Source: Ktedonobacter racemifer DSM 44963
GTDB lineage: Bacteria; Chloroflexota; Ktedonobacteria; Ktedonobacterales; Ktedonobacteraceae
NCBI RefSeq assembly: GCF_000178855.1
Contig: NZ_ADVG01000001.1
Span: 620,001-684,000, forward strand
Length of the DNA: 64,000 bases
Reading direction: 5' to 3'
A program made the translations under genes and the position numbers. The notes under the pieces are model-generated. The model was not told the origin of the DNA. It ran no database searches and saw only the letters and a program-made list of their open reading frames with translations. Each line of letters begins with the position of its first letter. Position 1 is the stretch's first letter. Positions 59,904 through 64,000 of the stretch are shown here, one piece after another.

Positions 59904-61178
59904 ATGACTACGCATCAACATACCACTGCAATAGGTGTTTTTACAGAGCGTGCTCAGGCAGATCGTGCCCTGGAGACTTTGCATAATGCGGGTTTTACCG
60001 ATGATATGATCGGTTTTATCCAGCGTGACCTGCGTAATGCTAATACTGGTCGCGCCGCTACAGATGCGATTGAGATGCCCGCAACTGCCGATGATAAGAC
60101 CGGGGCAGCGGCGACAGGAGCAGTGGGAGGCGGCATTCTGGGTGGCTTGCTCGGCGCGGCAGCGGCCCTGGTCATTCCTGGTATTGGCCCGGCCATCGCG
60201 GGCGGCATTCTGATTACGACGCTAGGAGGCGCAGCCATTGGAGCGGTAGCAGGCGGACTGATTGGCGCGCTTACGAATATGGGTATTCCCGAAGATGAGG
60301 CGCGTTACTACCAGCAGGAGCTTGAAGCGGGTCGTACCCTTGTTACGGTCAACGCGGGCGACCGCTACAATGAGGCAGTAACCATTCTGCGCGGACAGGG
60401 CGCTTATGATGTGCATGCGCAGCCTGGCTCTCAGCAGCCTATCGCTAGCACCTATGATACACAAAACGCAGGCTCGCGCTATATGACAAACGAGCAGCGC
60501 ACCTACAACCGAGAAAACTATCCTGTCACGAATGTAGAACAGCCTGCCAATGCCGTCGACACATCATATACTGGCTCTCCCGTCGGTGCTGGCGCGGAGA
60601 GCTACCGCATAAACAATCCGCAAGAGGGCGAAGATTTCCAGCGCAATAACGCTGGTATGTATCGGAAGGACATGCCTCCTATGCAGCAGGGTGATGTCTC
60701 GCAGTATCGTCAGTTCGATGATTACACCACACACGCGCCTTCAATACAGCAGGGTAGTATGAACAAACCTGGATATGACAATACCACTGCCCAGACGCCC
60801 TATGACCAGCGCAATATGCAGACCCAGCCCTACAGCCAGAATGATCCCGCCTACGATCAGTCGGCTCAGCAGCGCTACAATCAGGGGATGGAACAATCAG
60901 AGACACAGTCACCGTATACCCAGGATCAGGCAGGATACGGCACCAATGCGGCTCCAGGTAATGACCCCTATCGCGTGACGGACACGACAGATACGTATAA
61001 TAATCCCAACGCAGATCCCAATATGGCGCCACGCGAGAACTATCCTTACGAGGAGCGCTCTGATACCACCAACAATCCTGGCAGTAATCAGCCCAACAAT
61101 CCTCAGCGACGTCGTGAACTCCGCCCCGAGGAAATGCGTAAAGAGAACACGCCGCCACCAGCGGACAATCAATACTAA
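59904..61178 (+). CDS. general-stress-type protein with Q/N/Y-rich disordered tail
   Basis: 424 residues. Residues 8-50 (AIGVFTERAQADRALETLHN, AGFTDDMIGFIQRD) match the GSP17M/YflT-type stress domain. Residues about 70-130 are a glycine-zipper-like double hydrophobic hairpin (GAVGGGILGGLLGAAAALVI and GGAAIGAVAGGLIGALTNMG). GIPEDEARYYQQELEAGRTL then completes the folded part. From about residue 180 the protein is low complexity, rich in Gln, Asn, Tyr, Pro and Asp (for example AQTPYDQRNMQTQPYSQND), resembling prion-like or phase-separating tails. It is probably a membrane-associated desiccation/stress protein. It is monocistronic, with its own promoter and strong terminator. Confidence 0.78.
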   Translation: MTTHQHTTAIGVFTERAQADRALETLHNAGFTDDMIGFIQRDLRNANTGRAATDAIEMPATADDKTGAAATGAVGGGILGGLLGAAAALVIPGIGPAIAGGILITTLGGAAIGAVAGGLIGALTNMGIPEDEARYYQQELEAGRTLVTVNAGDRYNEAVTILRGQGAYDVHAQPGSQQPIASTYDTQNAGSRYMTNEQRTYNRENYPVTNVEQPANAVDTSYTGSPVGAGAESYRINNPQEGEDFQRNNAGMYRKDMPPMQQGDVSQYRQFDDYTTHAPSIQQGSMNKPGYDNTTAQTPYDQRNMQTQPYSQNDPAYDQSAQQRYNQGMEQSETQSPYTQDQAGYGTNAAPGNDPYRVTDTTDTYNNPNADPNMAPRENYPYEERSDTTNNPGSNQPNNPQRRRELRPEEMRKENTPPPADNQY

Positions 61179-61214
61179 TATTATATGCGGGCACAATGCC
61201 CCAAAACAGAGCAG

Positions 61215-61252
61215 GAGAGAGGCGCATAGTGTATGCGCCTCTCTCTTTTTTT
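61215..61252 (+). terminator. strong Rho-independent terminator
   Basis: Perfect 14-bp stem (GAGAGAGGCGCATA and its complement), 3-nt loop, seven Ts. Confidence 0.93.
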
Positions 61253-61379
61253 ACACATAGATAAACGCTTGCTGACTCATCCGTCCCCCGTGCCTTACCA
61301 CCTTTCGAGCGGCGTTGCATTTGACAGAGGTTTTATTGTGTCTCTCCTGTGTGCTGTACAGTGTGTAGTTAGGTTCAAA

Positions 61380-61505
61380 CGCACTTTTGATGATGAGGGG
61401 AATACATGAACCTCACTGTAGCTGACCTCTGCTTTGTTGAACGCAGCTTTTCGGGGTTCGTTTATTAGATTGCTCATGCTTTCCAGCCTCATCATCAAAA
61501 GTGCG
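61380..61505. repeat. 126-bp MITE-like element with 19-bp inverted repeats
   Basis: CGCACTTTTGATGATGAGG at 61380-61398 and its exact complement at 61487-61505. No gene inside and no clear target duplication. It may be a miniature element or the imprint of a structured RNA. Confidence 0.5.
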
Positions 61506-62111
61506 GATGAGTCTGATTACAAACGCGCTGATGATCAAGACCTTGCGGCTCTGGCTCAGTATCTGCGTTCATAAAAATGGCATATGTGCTGTCAAAAAAA
61601 GATGCTTTGATGGTATTTTTAAAGAAATGGGTAAGACTCCCTTAACATCTCAAGCGGAATGAGGGAAAACGGTGGTTGGAGTGCTTATTCATTTTGCCTC
61701 TCTAACTCAATAGATCAACTCATTGAAATATGCTGTGCCATGGTCCATTAAAAGAGCTCCCTGCCCCTCTTCACGGTGTCCGGATTCTTCTGATTGGCTG
61801 CATCCCTGCGCATTCGCTTCAACTGATAGGAAAGTCGAGTCGCGCACTAGAACTTTCGTGCCGGGTCTCGGCTGTCACTTCTCCCAACAATGACTCTTTC
61901 GACCCATGACATCCTCTCTACTCTTCCAGTATACTTCGGGTGTCAGAGGTCATCCGCTATATAGGACGAGCGATTTCACTGATATCTACATTGTATAGCT
62001 TGCTTGTTTCTCGAAGCTATCACATCATTTCAAGAGACTGCTTGAGGTTTGAGCAGGTATGCATCTTCGCTACCAGGGATGGGGACACGTGAAAGGGAGG
62101 TTGACCGCACG
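61506..62111. other. gene-less stretch before the histidine kinase
   Basis: No recognised coding sequence. The promoter of the kinase gene presumably lies here; no clear -35/-10 was picked out. Confidence 0.4.
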
Positions 62112-64000
62112 ATGATAAAGACAACGCAGACCAAGCATCTCACTCAGCGCAGGAATGAGACGCTCCTCACGCTTCTGGAGACACTTCCTGGTGCTTTGTT
62201 TGTCATTGATGACGACATGACCATTGTGTATGCCAATGCGAGCGCGCAGACCATGCTCGGCACCACACAAGAGGCGCTTGTTGGAAACAGCTTCTGGCAC
62301 TCCGCTCCCCCCCTGGTGAGCACCGCACTCTATCAGGCGGTGCTCAAGGCCAGACAGACGCGGAAACTGACCGACGTGGAATATCGTTCCCCGGCGACCC
62401 AGACCTGGTTCCATGCACAGATCTCGCCCACCGGAGTGGGCCTCGCGGTCTTTTTCCAGAAAAACACGGAACCAACGCAGTGCCAGGACGCCCTTTGTCA
62501 AAGTGAACAGCGGTATCGGGATCTCCTGGAGCACAGTGCTGAGCGTGTCGCGATGTTGACACCAGAGGGACTGATCCTGGAGATCAGTCAGCGTCCCTTG
62601 GCGGACGCGCAGGTCCTGCGCGAGGAGGTGATTGGCAAACCGCTCACTGCTGTTCCCTGGTGGGCGTCTGTCCCGCATGCCCAAGGGCAATTATGTGCGG
62701 CGATCGAACAGGCCAGACAGGGAGAGACGGTGCGCTTTGAAGCCCGCATCTGTCCACACTCAGGAAGGTGTCTCGACCTTGCCGTGACGCTGACGCCCCA
62801 GTGCGGGACGAATCAGCAGGTCGAGTATCTGATCTGTACGGGATTCGATATTACCCGGTACAAGCGCGTGGAAGAGGAGCTTCATACTGTGCTCGATACC
62901 CTACCCCAATTTGTCTGGGTCAGACAGCCTGATGGTTCCATCGCCTACAGTAATCGACGCTCACACGACTATGCCCGCATGATGTCCGAGCGACACCCAG
63001 AGGATGAATGGTTCCCGCAACTGGCTCCCAATGATCGGCAGTGCATCCAGGGCATGTGGCGCACAGCCCCCCGAACGGACATCACATATGATGAAGCGGT
63101 CTCGCTTCAGTTTGTACATCCTGAGGATCGAGAACGGGTCCTGGCTATTCAGCGCCAGGGATTGGAGGCAGGGGAACCCTATGAGTTTGAATATCGTCTC
63201 AGAGAGAGACAGCCGGGCGCCTATCGCTGGTTTTTATCACGGGGTGTACCTCTGCGAAACGAGGAGGGGCAGATCGTCCAATGGTTTGGCACCTGCACCG
63301 ATATCCATAAGCAGAAACAAACCGAGGACGCCTTGCGTCAGAGCCAGGAACGCGTGAACCATCTCATGAATTCCAGCGTGATCGGCATCTTTTTCGCCGA
63401 AGGCGACGTGGTGGTGGAAGGGAACCACACCTTTCTGCGCATGACGGGCTATAGCCGGAACGACCTGAGCCAGCGGCGCCTCACCTGGGGCAGGCTCGCC
63501 CTGCTAGGCTTGAAGACCTCGCTAACCCAGCAAGCGCACCAGGAACTGGTCGTGCAGCAATATGCCACGCCCTTTGAGACTGAACTCGTGTGTAAGGATG
63601 GCAGCCGCCTGGATGTGCTGATGGGTGGTGTGGCCTTTCATGGGGAGGTGCTCCAGGGCATCGGCTTTGTGCTGGACAATTCCGCGCGCAAAGAACTGGA
63701 ACGGCGCAAGGATACCTTCATCAGCATGGCCAACCATGAGCTCAGGACGCCGCTTACCGCGATCAAGATCCAGACCCAGCTGCTGAAAAAGCGTCTGGTC
63801 AGGCAGGGCCTTCACGAGGCGGCGGCAGCGCTTTCGCGTGTGGAGGAGCCGCTCACCCTGCTGGAACGGTTGGTCGGAGATCTGCTGGATGTCACCAGGA
63901 TTCAGGCTGGGAGGTTGGAGTACCATTGGGAGCCAGTGGATCTGGATGCCCTACTCCAGGACGTGACGAGCACGACGCAGCAGATGGACCCAACCCATAT
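62112..64000 (+). CDS. multi-PAS sensor histidine kinase, cut by the window end
   Basis: 629 codons with no stop before the window edge. About four PAS-type modules: TLPGALFVIDDDMTIVYANA (residues about 18-120), LLEHSAERVAMLTPEGLILE (about 137-245), LDTLPQFVWVRQPDGSIAYS (PAS_3 type, 255-405, with GEPYEFEYRLRERQPGAYRW), and LMNSSVIGIFFAEGDVVVEG (about 415-525). The HisKA domain follows with phosphoacceptor His542 in ANHELRTPLTAIKIQ. The ATPase domain lies beyond the window. No transmembrane helices, so a soluble sensor, possibly of redox or light via bound cofactors. The ribosome site AAGGGAGG is 14 nt upstream of the ATG. Confidence 0.9.
   Translation, partial: MIKTTQTKHLTQRRNETLLTLLETLPGALFVIDDDMTIVYANASAQTMLGTTQEALVGNSFWHSAPPLVSTALYQAVLKARQTRKLTDVEYRSPATQTWFHAQISPTGVGLAVFFQKNTEPTQCQDALCQSEQRYRDLLEHSAERVAMLTPEGLILEISQRPLADAQVLREEVIGKPLTAVPWWASVPHAQGQLCAAIEQARQGETVRFEARICPHSGRCLDLAVTLTPQCGTNQQVEYLICTGFDITRYKRVEEELHTVLDTLPQFVWVRQPDGSIAYSNRRSHDYARMMSERHPEDEWFPQLAPNDRQCIQGMWRTAPRTDITYDEAVSLQFVHPEDRERVLAIQRQGLEAGEPYEFEYRLRERQPGAYRWFLSRGVPLRNEEGQIVQWFGTCTDIHKQKQTEDALRQSQERVNHLMNSSVIGIFFAEGDVVVEGNHTFLRMTGYSRNDLSQRRLTWGRLALLGLKTSLTQQAHQELVVQQYATPFETELVCKDGSRLDVLMGGVAFHGEVLQGIGFVLDNSARKELERRKDTFISMANHELRTPLTAIKIQTQLLKKRLVRQGLHEAAAALSRVEEPLTLLERLVGDLLDVTRIQAGRLEYHWEPVDLDALLQDVTSTTQQMDPTH

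Overview
The window looks like a chromosomal segment of a large, transposon-rich, multicellular-type soil bacterium, most plausibly Ktedonobacteria (Chloroflexota). The basis is inference from gene content: an HTH/NB-ARC/WD40 STAND protein, F420-type luciferase-like oxidoreductases, a long pentapeptide-repeat protein, SufU, ECF41 sigma, DUF7002, GH65 and GH15 glycosidases, and remnants of many IS families. The 16S gene at 55.1-56.6 kb would settle this.

Layout. 0.5-3.0 kb: decayed STAND ATPase. 3.1-9.4 kb: transposon cluster (IS21-like end repeats, TnpB, IS630, ISAs1). The ISAs1 copy sits inside pstB with an exact 10-bp target duplication, and an esterase gene is cut near the IS630. 9.9-12.0 kb: WYL regulator and LLM oxidoreductase. 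12.2-15.4 kb: a broken transposase followed by the ruins of a molybdopterin oxidoreductase / ferredoxin reductase / DUF6510 operon and a LysR remnant. 15.6-20.8 kb: intact ester cyclase, DUF417 protein, DUF2090 aldolase-like protein and GH65 phosphorylase. 21.0-24.5 kb: broken transposase, a BlaI-M56 deletion scar, and a copper-type pair (DUF305 lipoprotein, CopZ-like chaperone). 24.5-31.6 kb: a run of truncated or frameshifted genes (alpha/beta hydrolase, ECF41 sigma, tryptophan dioxygenase, NIPSNAP, IS6, IS110, LLM) around intact HxlR and DUF7002 genes. 31.8-43.3 kb: mostly intact genes (pentapeptide, SufU, AarF kinase, AhpD pair, GH15, SMP-30, metallophosphoesterase). 44-46 kb: a secreted C39-like protease and a kelch lipoprotein. 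47-51.5 kb: MFS transporter, small membrane proteins, a glutaredoxin and another IS6 remnant.

51.6-57.2 kb holds a minus-strand rRNA operon: two strong promoters, 16S, a tRNA-less spacer and 23S flanked by a 31-nt complementary processing stem. It ends in an intrinsic terminator, with no 5S gene in place. 57.3-59.6 kb carries a geranylgeranyl-reductase-like flavoprotein and a spheroidene-monooxygenase-like protein, pointing to isoprenoid/carotenoid modification. 59.9-61.2 kb encodes a stress-type protein with a glycine-rich membrane segment and a long Q/N/Y-rich disordered tail. The window ends inside a multi-PAS histidine kinase.

The most interesting signal is an AhpD-type gene (35573-36112). 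Its only in-frame stop is a UGA exactly at the second cysteine position of the CxxC redox motif, and more than 40 well-conserved, undamaged codons of the fold follow it. It is either a selenoprotein or a very well placed nonsense mutation. Other points: a dispersed 20-23-bp repeat around the core CTCGTTGCGCA, several long near-perfect hairpins, and a TnpB lacking the usual RuvC-II glutamate. About half the loci are pseudogenes. Some frameshifts lie in homopolymers and could be sequencing errors, but the IS junctions and truncations are structural.
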